A program made the translations under genes and the position numbers. The notes under the pieces were generated by a model. That model made no database searches. It was not told the origin of the DNA and saw only the letters and a list, made by a program, of their open reading frames with translations. Shown in pieces: positions 1 through 7,128 of a stretch of DNA of 46,411 nucleotides; positions within the stretch are counted from its first letter, which is position 1, and each line of letters begins with the position of its first letter. The stretch comes from an uncultured Helcococcus sp. (GTDB lineage: Bacteria; Bacillota; Clostridia; Tissierellales; Peptoniphilaceae): contig CALAZW010000090.1 in the NCBI GenBank assembly GCA_937926545.1, forward strand, positions 1 to 46,411. The letters run 5' to 3'.

Positions 1-45
1 ATGGTACTTAGACGGTGACGTCTTGGGAGAGTAGGTAGCCGCCAA
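1..45 (+). rRNA. rrf: 5S ribosomal RNA, 3' part
   Basis: The first 45 bases read like the 3' third of a Firmicutes 5S rRNA: GATGGTACTT-like helix IV/V sequence followed by TGGGAGAGTAGG and a closing GCCGCCA. The 5' part lies outside the window. The exact 3' end is uncertain by a few bases. A strong terminator follows at once, as expected for the last gene of an rRNA operon. Confidence 0.85.
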
Positions 46-54
46 ATAGATAGA

Positions 55-78
55 GAGCACATGAGTGCTCTTTTTTTT
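55..78 (+). terminator. Intrinsic terminator of the rRNA operon
   Basis: GAGCAC, a four-base loop ATGA, then GTGCTC and eight Ts: a perfect six-base-pair stem with a U tract, placed directly after the 5S end. Confidence 0.85.
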
Positions 79-111
79 ATTGCTTTAAAATAGGCAGAAA
101 AAAAGGAAGGG

Positions 112-1026
112 TTATCCTTCCATAGTATTATTTAACCATTCTAAAACATCTTGGTAGACTAAATGATTATCAAGTTCATTAATGATTTCATGTCTCATGT
201 CTGGGTAAAGTTTAATACAGATATTTTTCATTCCATGATTCTTGTAGTTATCATAAATTTTAAGGACATCCTTACCAGCATTTCCTACAGGGTCCTTGTC
301 GCCTGAGATAAATAGGATAGGATAAGATGGATCTATATCTAATTTATTTTCCCTTTCGTCCAAGGCTTTTAATCCTAGAACCAAGTCCCTATAGAATTCG
401 TTGGTAGGTACAAAACCACAAAATTCATTGTCTATATATTTTTGTACTTCTTCTTCATCTCTAGTTAACCAATCAAACTCTGTTTTGGCTGGCTCAAAGG
501 CTTTATTAAAGGAAGTAAAGGCCATTTTGTGGAGGAAGTTAGCTCTTTTTTCTGGATTGAAAAATTTAGTTAGGAAAATTAGGAATTTTTTATCGCCTGT
601 ATATTCTGCGCTACCGGTTCCCATAACTATAGATCCATTTAACATGTAGTCATATCTGTTTAAAAAGTCTCTGGTTAAAAATGATCCCATAGAGTGACCC
701 AACATAAAGAACTTTAAAGTAGGATATTTATTTTTCTTAACATTTAAGAGACTTCTAAGGTCTTCAATTAAAACATTCCAGCCGTCTTCCTTGGCGAAGT
801 AACCATATTTATCATCTGCCTTACCTGTTTCACCATGTCCACGTAAGTCCATACCATAAACAATATAACCGTTTTTGTTTAGAAATTTGGCGAATTCATC
901 GTATCTAAAGATGTTTTCAGCCATACCGTGAACCAGGTGAATAACTGCCTTGGGATTTTCTACCTCATCCCATTCATAATAGTAAATTAATTTGTCATCA
1001 TGACTATTAAAAGATTTTATTTGCAT
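112..1026 (-). CDS. Alpha/beta hydrolase, monoacylglycerol lipase / lysophospholipase type
   Basis: A 304-residue serine hydrolase of the 'serine aminopeptidase S33 / hydrolase_4' type. It carries an oxyanion-hole segment VHGMAE near residue 33, the nucleophile elbow GHSMGS near residue 110, an acid in the FISGDKDPV segment near residue 242, and a late histidine in DMRHEI near residue 276. This is the complete catalytic set in the usual order. There is no signal peptide, so it should be cytosolic and would hydrolyse lipid or other esters; the natural substrate cannot be read from sequence. A GGAG site lies just upstream of the chosen ATG. It is transcribed towards the rRNA operon and stands alone. 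Confidence 0.85.
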   Translation of the reverse strand: MQIKSFNSHDDKLIYYYEWDEVENPKAVIHLVHGMAENIFRYDEFAKFLNKNGYIVYGMDLRGHGETGKADDKYGYFAKEDGWNVLIEDLRSLLNVKKNKYPTLKFFMLGHSMGSFLTRDFLNRYDYMLNGSIVMGTGSAEYTGDKKFLIFLTKFFNPEKRANFLHKMAFTSFNKAFEPAKTEFDWLTRDEEEVQKYIDNEFCGFVPTNEFYRDLVLGLKALDERENKLDIDPSYPILFISGDKDPVGNAGKDVLKIYDNYKNHGMKNICIKLYPDMRHEIINELDNHLVYQDVLEWLNNTMEG

Positions 1027-1095
1027 TTTATTCTCCTTTATACCAATATATACATATCATACAAATTAATTAAATAATAGTCAAAAGGAGATATG

Positions 1096-1902
1096 ATGAT
1101 AAAGTTAATTGCTATTGATTTAGATGGTACCTTATTGAATGAAAACAGTGCCATAACGAGGGAAAGTATTGAAACAATAAATAAGGCCATGGATGAGGGA
1201 GTAAGAATAGTTCTTTGTTCAGGTAGGCCTATGAGTGGTCTTTATCCCTATATAAAGGAATTAGGCTTGGATGAAGATGAAGAATATATCATAAGTCAAA
1301 ATGGTTCTAAAATAAGTACTGCCAATAATGAAATAATTAAGGAAATATTAATGGAGGAGGCCGATGTTAACTATTTAGTTGATTTGGCTGACAAGGAAGA
1401 TGTGGGAGTTTGTATCATAAGTGGAAGTGATAACTACTATGCCTATAACTATTCCACACCTGCCATGGAACACGATGCAGACTTGGTTTTTTTAGATGTT
1501 GAAGTCTTAGATAGGGACTTGTCGAAAATGGAGAATAATGATCCTATGGTAGTAATGGCCGTTGATGAAAAGGATAAGCTGGATAGATTTACAGATAAGT
1601 ATGAGGCTGAAATATCTAAACAGTTTGAGTTTGTAAGGTCTTGCTCAACAATTCTTGAGTTTCTTAATAGGGGAATAGGCAAGGGACCAGCCCTTTTATA
1701 CTTAGCTGATTATTTAAATTTAGATATAAGTGAGGTCATGGTTATTGGAGATGAATTAAATGACTTGTCCATGTTTGAAATAGATGCCTTTAAGGTGGCT
1801 ATGGGAAATGCCCATCAAGATATAAAGGATAGGGCTGACTATATTACCTTGGCTAATAGCGAGGATGGAGTGGGCCATGCCATTAAAAAATTTGTTTTAT
1901 AA
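1096..1902 (+). CDS. Cof-type HAD-IIB sugar-phosphate phosphatase
   Basis: A 268-residue haloacid dehalogenase of the Cof/YidA group. Motif I is DLDGTLL at the N-terminus, motif II is the CSGRP segment near residue 42, and motif III/IV is the late GDELNDLSMFE segment. The inserted C2-type cap lies between motifs II and III. Such enzymes dephosphorylate sugar phosphates, FMN precursors or pyridoxal phosphate; substrate unknown. Two ATGs are adjacent (1093 and 1096). The AAAGGAG at 1084-1090 is only two bases from the first and five from the second, so I chose 1096. A perfect terminator follows. A second member of the family lies at 37666. Confidence 0.88.
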   Translation: MIKLIAIDLDGTLLNENSAITRESIETINKAMDEGVRIVLCSGRPMSGLYPYIKELGLDEDEEYIISQNGSKISTANNEIIKEILMEEADVNYLVDLADKEDVGVCIISGSDNYYAYNYSTPAMEHDADLVFLDVEVLDRDLSKMENNDPMVVMAVDEKDKLDRFTDKYEAEISKQFEFVRSCSTILEFLNRGIGKGPALLYLADYLNLDISEVMVIGDELNDLSMFEIDAFKVAMGNAHQDIKDRADYITLANSEDGVGHAIKKFVL

Positions 1903-1907
1903 TAGTA

Positions 1908-1935
1908 AATAGTGCCTAGGCACTATTTTTTTATC
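1908..1935 (+). terminator. Intrinsic terminator after the HAD gene
   Basis: A self-complementary AATAGTGCCTAGGCACTATT followed by a run of Ts, starting six bases after the stop codon. Confidence 0.85.
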
Positions 1936-1964
1936 TAATAGATGAAAAAATTAACTAGATGGGT

Positions 1965-1970
1965 TATAAT
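1965..1970 (+). promoter_or_regulatory. -10 element of the PfoR-like gene
   Basis: A perfect TATAAT lies 75 bases before the start codon and after the upstream terminator. The -35 region at the right distance (ATGAAA) is poor, which suggests a weak or activated promoter. A transcript starting near 1977 would contain the hairpin at 2000-2027. Confidence 0.5.
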
Positions 1971-1999
1971 TAGTAGGTGAGAATTTAATCGACTGGTAT

Positions 2000-2027
2000 C
2001 TCGTATATATGTATACGAGGATTTTTT
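2000..2027 (+). promoter_or_regulatory. Leader terminator / putative attenuator
   Basis: CTCGTATA, loop TATG, TATACGAG, then GA and six Ts: a perfect eight-base-pair stem with a U tract. It sits between the -10 box at 1965 and the start codon at 2045, not behind an upstream gene, which already has its own terminator. The first stem arm can instead pair with GTGAGA at 1977-1982 (four Watson-Crick and two G-U pairs), a possible antiterminator. The ligand or protein that would switch it is unknown. Confidence 0.55.
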
Positions 2028-2044
2028 ATATTAAAGGAGAAGTC

Positions 2045-3067
2045 ATGTCAAAAAAAGGTTCAAATGTTAAAGAATATATCATTAAAGTATTGAATGGTAT
2101 GGCGTTAGGATTGTTTTCTTCACTAATTATCGGACTTATACTTAAGCAGATTGGTAGTTTTGCCAATTTAGATTTATTGGTAAAGTTTGGTAGCACAGCT
2201 CAGCTATTAATGTCACCGGCCATAGGGGCAGGAGTGGCCTATAGTATAGGAGCTGAAGGTTTGGTAGTTTTTTCAGCCGTTATAGCAGGGGCCCTAGGAG
2301 GGGGAGCCGTTAGTATGGAAGCTGGACAAGCAGCGAGTTTATCCATAGGTGAACCAGTAGGAGCTTTTATTTCTGCTTTAATAGGTGCTGAATTAGGTAA
2401 AAGAGTACAGGGAAAGACAAAAATAGATATTATTTTAGTTCCAGCCTTGGTTATATCCATAGGTGGTTTAGTTGGTTATTATTTGGCACCATCCATATCT
2501 AAATTTATGAATGGTATCGGAGAAATAATAAACTTTGCAACTAAACAACAACCATTTATTATGGGTATGATAATTTCAGTAGTTATGGGTTTGGCATTAA
2601 CCATGCCTATAAGCTCAGCAGCCATTGGGATATCATTAAATCTAAGCGGTCTGGCAGCTGGAGCAGCAGTAGTAGGTGGCGCCAGCCACATGATTGGTTT
2701 TGCCATTGCCTCTTATAAGGACAATGGGTTTGGAGGATTTATAGCTCAAGGAATAGGAACTTCCATGATTCAAATATCTAATATTATTAGAAAACCAATT
2801 ATCTTATTACCAGCTATTATTAGTTCAGCCATATTGGGACCAGTTTCTACAGTCCTATTAAAGATGGAGGCAGATGCCATAGGATCTGGCATGGGAACTA
2901 GTGGTTTGGTAGGACAGTTTTCTACAGTAGGGGTAATGGGTAAGGACAGTATAATAAAGATAGTCCTACTACATTTTATTTTACCAGCCTTGATTTCCTA
3001 TATAGTAGCTCAAGCCTTGAGAAGAAAGAATTTGATAAAACCTGGCGATATGAAATTGAACCAATAA
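2045..3067 (+). CDS. PfoR-like membrane permease (PTS IIC-like)
   Basis: A 340-residue, strongly hydrophobic protein with about nine membrane segments. Glycine- and alanine-rich stretches around residues 60-105 and 195-220 resemble the 'PTS transporter subunit IIC' proteins of the PfoR family. That family is named after a Clostridium perfringens gene linked to perfringolysin expression; its transported substrate is not established. No IIA or IIB partner is adjacent. An in-frame ATG at 2009 exists but lies inside the leader hairpin. AAAGGAG at 2033-2039 fits the ATG at 2045 (MSKKGSN). The basic, hydrophilic first dozen residues also suit that start. It is the last gene of its unit. Confidence 0.75.
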   Translation: MSKKGSNVKEYIIKVLNGMALGLFSSLIIGLILKQIGSFANLDLLVKFGSTAQLLMSPAIGAGVAYSIGAEGLVVFSAVIAGALGGGAVSMEAGQAASLSIGEPVGAFISALIGAELGKRVQGKTKIDIILVPALVISIGGLVGYYLAPSISKFMNGIGEIINFATKQQPFIMGMIISVVMGLALTMPISSAAIGISLNLSGLAAGAAVVGGASHMIGFAIASYKDNGFGGFIAQGIGTSMIQISNIIRKPIILLPAIISSAILGPVSTVLLKMEADAIGSGMGTSGLVGQFSTVGVMGKDSIIKIVLLHFILPALISYIVAQALRRKNLIKPGDMKLNQ

Positions 3068-3078
3068 GTCTTGAATTC

Positions 3079-3107
3079 TTGATATTACATTTTTTTAATG
3101 ATAAAAT
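3079..3107 (+). promoter_or_regulatory. Sigma-A promoter of the mre operon
   Basis: TTGATA at 3079-3084 and TAAAAT at 3102-3107 with a 17-base spacer, 21 bases upstream of the first gene of the seven-gene run. Confidence 0.6.
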
Positions 3108-3128
3108 TACACATATAAAGGTGAATAA

Positions 3129-3527
3129 ATGAAGACTACAAAGGGAGATAAGTTTTTAATTGTCTTTTTGATTTTAGCTAGTATTTTATTTTCTGTATTT
3201 CTATGGATGAAAGGCCTTAATATAGCTGATAAATACATCAGTGTTCAGGTTGATGGTGAGGAAATTCAAACTATTGAGTTTACCAAAGAAAATATTGGTA
3301 AAACCTTTGAAATCGAAACTAAGTTTGGTAGAAATGTCATAGAAGTTGGCGATGGAGAAGTTTGGATAACTGAGGCATCCTGTCCAGACAAGCTAGACAT
3401 TAAACAGGGGAAGATTGATTCCAATGGTCAAATGTTAGTTTGTCTACCCAATAGGTTAATAGTAGAAATAAAGGAAAATAAAGTGTTAAAGGAAAATCAA
3501 GATAAAATAGACAGTTTTAACTATTAG
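3129..3527 (+). CDS. NusG domain II-containing protein, membrane-anchored
   Basis: A 132-residue protein with one N-terminal hydrophobic segment (about residues 9-29) and an exported beta-rich domain. The domain has the family's landmarks: two conserved cysteines (SCPDK near residue 87 and MLVCLPN near residue 105) and the closing CLPNRLIVEI strand. The family resembles the second domain of NusG in fold only and does not bind RNA polymerase as far as is known. In other Firmicutes it is often next to Gx-type transporters, as here. The role is unknown; the cysteine pair would allow a disulfide or a redox function outside the membrane. Confidence 0.8.
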   Translation: MKTTKGDKFLIVFLILASILFSVFLWMKGLNIADKYISVQVDGEEIQTIEFTKENIGKTFEIETKFGRNVIEVGDGEVWITEASCPDKLDIKQGKIDSNGQMLVCLPNRLIVEIKENKVLKENQDKIDSFNY

Positions 3528-3533
3528 TTAATT

Positions 3534-4040
3534 ATGAGAGATTTGAGAAAGTTGATTTATACGGCATTATTGGTGTCGATGGCCCTGGCAGTATCATTAA
3601 TAGAAAATATGATACCCGTGCCATTTATAGCTCCAGGTGCAAAACTTGGTTTGTCCAATATTGTTATTTTAGTGAGTTTGTTAGTTTTTGGATTTAAGAC
3701 AGCGGCTACAGTAGCCCTCTTAAAATCCTTTTTATTAATGCTTGTAGCTGGTTTCGGTCCCAGTTTTCTATACAGTTTTGCAGGAGCAATACTTAGTACT
3801 TTAGTAATGGGATTTGCTTATAGGTTCTGTTCTAATATTTTTAGCACCATAGGAATAAGTATCTTGGGTGCAGTGGCGCATAACTTGGCTCAAGTTTTTG
3901 TGGCCTCCTTAATATTAGGCAATTTTATGATATTCACATACTTCCCCCTACTTACCATAGTAGGAACCATAACTGGTTATTTTGTGGGACTTAGTGCATA
4001 TCATGTTTCGACGCAGTTGAAGAAATTGATTAAAGCCTAG
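3534..4040 (+). CDS. Gx transporter family protein (heptaprenyl diphosphate synthase component I-like)
   Basis: A 168-residue integral membrane protein with five to six hydrophobic segments and the family's early PFIAPGAKLGLSN stretch near residue 29. It is often labelled 'heptaprenyl diphosphate synthase component I', but the sequence looks like an ECF-type S component or small transporter rather than a prenyl synthase. No prenyl synthase motif (DDxxD) is visible. It starts six bases after the preceding stop with no clear ribosome binding site, so it is probably translationally coupled to the NusG-II gene. Confidence 0.8.
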   Translation: MRDLRKLIYTALLVSMALAVSLIENMIPVPFIAPGAKLGLSNIVILVSLLVFGFKTAATVALLKSFLLMLVAGFGPSFLYSFAGAILSTLVMGFAYRFCSNIFSTIGISILGAVAHNLAQVFVASLILGNFMIFTYFPLLTIVGTITGYFVGLSAYHVSTQLKKLIKA

Positions 4041-4049
4041 GAGTGAATA

Positions 4050-4739
4050 ATGATCGACAAAAACCTTAAGATTAGCGAATTAAACGAAGAAGATAGACCG
4101 ATGGAAAAGTTGATTAGTTATGGAGTAAGCTCTCTAAACAATGTGGAATTATTAGCCATAATAATAGGGAGTGGAACAAGGGGAAAAAGTTCGATTGATT
4201 TAGCCTATGACATTATATATGACAAGATTGGGGAGAAGGATCTTTTGTATTCATCAGCCCAGGAATTAATGTCGATTAAGGGAATAGGAAAAAGTAAGGC
4301 GACCAGGATAATATCTGGTTTAGAATTAGGAAGAAGACTTGGAAAGATAGATAGTTTTTCTAAGATTTCCTTTTCCAGTCCTAAGACTGTAGCCGATTAC
4401 TTTTATAGATATTATAGAAATAAAAGTAAAGAAGAATTTTGTGTAGTATTATTAGATACTAAAAACAAGCCAATTTCTATTGAATCGGTTTCTGTTGGTA
4501 CACTGAATTCTTCTTTAGTTCATCCAAGAGAAGTTTTTAGACAGGCAATTAAAAAAAATGCAAATGCCATAATTCTAGTTCACAACCATCCCAGTGGGGA
4601 TCCAAGCCCTAGCAAGGAGGATTTGGTTGTGACCAAAAGACTTATAGAAACAGGGAAAATTGTGGGAATTAAAGTATTAGATCATGTGATTATTGGGATA
4701 AATAGGTATGAGAGTTTAAAAGCAATAGACTTAATGTAG
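4050..4739 (+). CDS. radC: RadC-family JAB domain protein
   Basis: A 229-residue full-length RadC. It has an N-terminal helix-hairpin-helix part (LMSIKGIGKSKA near residue 72) and a C-terminal MPN/JAB domain. The JAMM metal motif is complete: H178, H180 and D191 within HNHPSGDPSPSKED. RadC was once linked to DNA repair, but that link was not upheld and its substrate is unsettled. It commonly precedes mreB in Firmicutes, as here, with only 11 bases between the two. It starts nine bases after the previous gene. Confidence 0.92.
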   Translation: MIDKNLKISELNEEDRPMEKLISYGVSSLNNVELLAIIIGSGTRGKSSIDLAYDIIYDKIGEKDLLYSSAQELMSIKGIGKSKATRIISGLELGRRLGKIDSFSKISFSSPKTVADYFYRYYRNKSKEEFCVVLLDTKNKPISIESVSVGTLNSSLVHPREVFRQAIKKNANAIILVHNHPSGDPSPSKEDLVVTKRLIETGKIVGIKVLDHVIIGINRYESLKAIDLM

Positions 4740-4750
4740 AGGTAGAGAGT

Positions 4751-5764
4751 ATGAGTTTTTTAAGGTTTGTAGCACCTGATTTAGCAATAGATTTGGGAAC
4801 AAGCAATATCTTAGTGTATGAAGCTAAGAAGGGAATAGTGGTTAATGAACCATCTGTGGTAGCCATAGATATAAAAACTGGAGATGTGGTTGCCTTTGGT
4901 AAAGAAGCCTATGAAATGATAGGTAAGACTCCAGAAAATATAATAGTTGTAAAGCCTTTGGAAAATGGAGTGGTTTCAGATTTTGACTTGACTAGGATTT
5001 TGTTAAGTCACTATATAAATTTAGCTGTTCCAGGTATTTCCTTAATGCAACCAAGAATTGTTGTTACAGCTCCTTCGGGTATATCTGATGTGGAAAAAAG
5101 AGCCATAGAGGACGCCTGTATCCACTCTGGAGTAAGAGAAGTTTATATAGTGGAAGGTTCTCTTGCTGCAGCCATAGGCGCCGGCCTACCTGTGGATAGG
5201 CCTGAAGGCTATATGATAGTAAATATGGGAGCAGGTACAACTGAAGCTGCCATAGTTAGCTTAAATGGTATAGTTGCATCAAAGACCTTAAACTATGGGG
5301 GAGACTATTTAAATAAAAAGATAATAGAATTTATTAGAGACAAGTATTCTGTTGTAATAGGTGATTTGACAGCAGAAGAATTAAAACTTTCCATGGGAAG
5401 TTTAGAAGTGGCCAAGAAGAATAAGAGTATTTCAGTTAGCGGTAGGGAGGTTGCCAGTGGTATGCCTATAACCATAGATGTATACGCTTCTGATATACAA
5501 GAGGCCATTATTGATCAGGTGGGGGACATAGTGGATATTATAAGATATATTCTAGAAAAAAATCCTCCAGAACTATCAAGTGATATTATGAGAAATGGTG
5601 TTTACATAACAGGTGGTGGTTCTCTATTAGATGGAATAGCCAGTGTTATAGACTACAATCTAAATATAGATGTTTACCATTCAGAAAACCCTTTTACAGA
5701 CACGGTAAAGGGAGTGGGCCATATAGTAGAAAACTTAGATAAGTATAAAAATATTAGGAAGTAG
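4751..5764 (+). CDS. mreB: Rod shape-determining protein MreB
   Basis: A 337-residue actin-like ATPase that polymerises under the membrane and organises the cell-elongation machinery. Visible features are the phosphate-1 motif AIDLGTSNILVY at the N-terminus, the connect/phosphate-2 segment MIVNMGAGTTEAAIV near residue 157, and the adenosine motif GVYITGGGSLLDGI near residue 282. The first residues (MSFLRFVAP) form a short hydrophobic stretch that fits membrane attachment. It heads the mreBCD-PBP2 cluster. Start supported by AGAGGTAGAG just upstream. Confidence 0.95.
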   Translation: MSFLRFVAPDLAIDLGTSNILVYEAKKGIVVNEPSVVAIDIKTGDVVAFGKEAYEMIGKTPENIIVVKPLENGVVSDFDLTRILLSHYINLAVPGISLMQPRIVVTAPSGISDVEKRAIEDACIHSGVREVYIVEGSLAAAIGAGLPVDRPEGYMIVNMGAGTTEAAIVSLNGIVASKTLNYGGDYLNKKIIEFIRDKYSVVIGDLTAEELKLSMGSLEVAKKNKSISVSGREVASGMPITIDVYASDIQEAIIDQVGDIVDIIRYILEKNPPELSSDIMRNGVYITGGGSLLDGIASVIDYNLNIDVYHSENPFTDTVKGVGHIVENLDKYKNIRK

Positions 5765-5768
5765 ACAT

Positions 5769-6626
5769 ATGTTATATTATAAAAAAAGAGAAAGTAAGAA
5801 AAAACATGTTTTAACTATAGTGATTTTAATTGCTTTAATAATATTTTCTAGCCTTAATCCTAAGGCGACTACTCTTTCATCCAATGTGGCATCCAGTATT
5901 CTAATGCCTATAAATAAGGTTTTCTATAGCATAACCACATCTTTTCAATCAGCTGTGGATAGCGTATTTGGTTCCAAGGCCAATAGAGAAAGAGTCGAGG
6001 CTCTAGAAAAAGAAAATGATCAATTAAATGAAGAGTTAAATAAATTAAAAATTATTGTGGCAGATAAGAAGGCCCTGGAAAATGAATATGAATTCCAAAA
6101 GAAGAACTCCAATTATATTAATGCTAAGGTTATTTCTTTAGAGCCATCAAATCTTTTTGATAGGTTTGTAATAGACAAGGGAAGTAACAGTGGTATAAAA
6201 AAAGGTGACATGGTAGTCCAAGGCTATATGGACAAGGACAAGAAAATATCCAAGGCCCTAGTTGGTAGGGTTGAAGAGGTTGGCTTGACCACCTCCAAGG
6301 TTGTATCCATCATGGATGATAAATATAATCTTTCCTTTAAGGTTGTAGCAAGTAATGATTTTGGGATAGTGAATAGACGCTCTGAGGGAGCCTTAGAAGG
6401 TTATTTATTAAATAAAGATAGTAAGGTTGCCAAGGGGGATGATATTGTCACATCGGGCATAGGAGAGGTCTATGAGCCTAATATCTACATAGGAAGAGTC
6501 AGAGAAGTTTTTGATTCAACTGATAGATTGAACAAGGAAGTAGTTATAGATAGCCCTGTTGACTATACCAGGTTGTACTCTGTATTTGTCATTCAAAATA
6601 ATGAGGTTGTAGATGAAAAGTTTTAG
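5769..6626 (+). CDS. mreC: Rod shape-determining protein MreC
   Basis: A 285-residue protein with one membrane segment (about residues 15-33) after a very basic N-terminus (KKRESKKKH). A coiled coil follows (about residues 75-115, ALEKENDQLNEELNKLK), then the extracytoplasmic beta-barrel domains that bind PBP2. Length and layout are typical. It starts four bases after mreB ends and its last 14 bases overlap mreD. Together with MreD it links cytoplasmic MreB filaments to wall synthesis. Confidence 0.93.
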   Translation: MLYYKKRESKKKHVLTIVILIALIIFSSLNPKATTLSSNVASSILMPINKVFYSITTSFQSAVDSVFGSKANRERVEALEKENDQLNEELNKLKIIVADKKALENEYEFQKKNSNYINAKVISLEPSNLFDRFVIDKGSNSGIKKGDMVVQGYMDKDKKISKALVGRVEEVGLTTSKVVSIMDDKYNLSFKVVASNDFGIVNRRSEGALEGYLLNKDSKVAKGDDIVTSGIGEVYEPNIYIGRVREVFDSTDRLNKEVVIDSPVDYTRLYSVFVIQNNEVVDEKF

Positions 6627-7116
6627 TTTAGTAATATTATTTATAGCAAATTTAATATTAAATATCACCTTGTTTTCCAGAATAGCAGTTTTGGGAGTGA
6701 TTTTTAATATAAGCATACCTATAATAATTGTTTTATCCATGTCTGAGAGAAAGGGAAGATCAGCCTACTATGGTCTGATGATGGGACTGATGGAGGACAT
6801 ATTATTTGGTAATATTTTAGGGATAAAGGCACTTAGTTATTACTTGATAGGTTATTACGTATATAAGAGTCAAAAGAATAAAGGTTTTGACTATAAGATA
6901 GGTTTTATTATGACTATTTTATCCAGCCTGTTCAATGGAATATTCACAGGTCTGGCAGGAGTTGTTTTAGATAAGTTGATCAGCTTTAATAGCCTGGTAG
7001 CCTATCTTAAATATCCTGTTTTTATAGAAATAGCCATGAATCTTTTAGTATTTACCATAGTTTATTTAATATTTAAATCTATTGATACTAAAAGAAAGAG
7101 AAAATACTATATGTAG
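6613..7116 (+). CDS. mreD: Rod shape-determining protein MreD
   Basis: A 167-residue hydrophobic protein with about five membrane segments, the size and position expected for MreD. The weakly conserved family motif region SAYYGLMMGLMEDILF (near residue 50) is recognisable. The gene overlaps mreC by 14 bases, so translation is coupled. Assignment rests on topology and gene order as much as on sequence. Confidence 0.88.
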   Translation: MKSFSLVILFIANLILNITLFSRIAVLGVIFNISIPIIIVLSMSERKGRSAYYGLMMGLMEDILFGNILGIKALSYYLIGYYVYKSQKNKGFDYKIGFIMTILSSLFNGIFTGLAGVVLDKLISFNSLVAYLKYPVFIEIAMNLLVFTIVYLIFKSIDTKRKRKYYM

Positions 7117-7128
7117 GAAAGAGGAAGT

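Noticed and set aside
401..649. Open frame of 82 codons opposite the alpha/beta hydrolase gene
   Set aside because: It lies wholly inside a well-supported gene on the other strand, has no ribosome binding site and resembles nothing known. Similar antisense frames at 1449-1682, 2239-2460, 7833-8108, 35417-35869 and elsewhere were dropped for the same reason.
2009..2044. Upstream in-frame ATG of the PfoR-like gene
   Set aside because: It lies within the leader hairpin and has no ribosome binding site, while AAAGGAG at 2033-2039 fits the ATG at 2045.
3534..4040. Calling the Gx-family gene a true heptaprenyl diphosphate synthase subunit
   Set aside because: The protein is a small polytopic membrane protein without prenyl synthase motifs, so the transporter-like description is safer.
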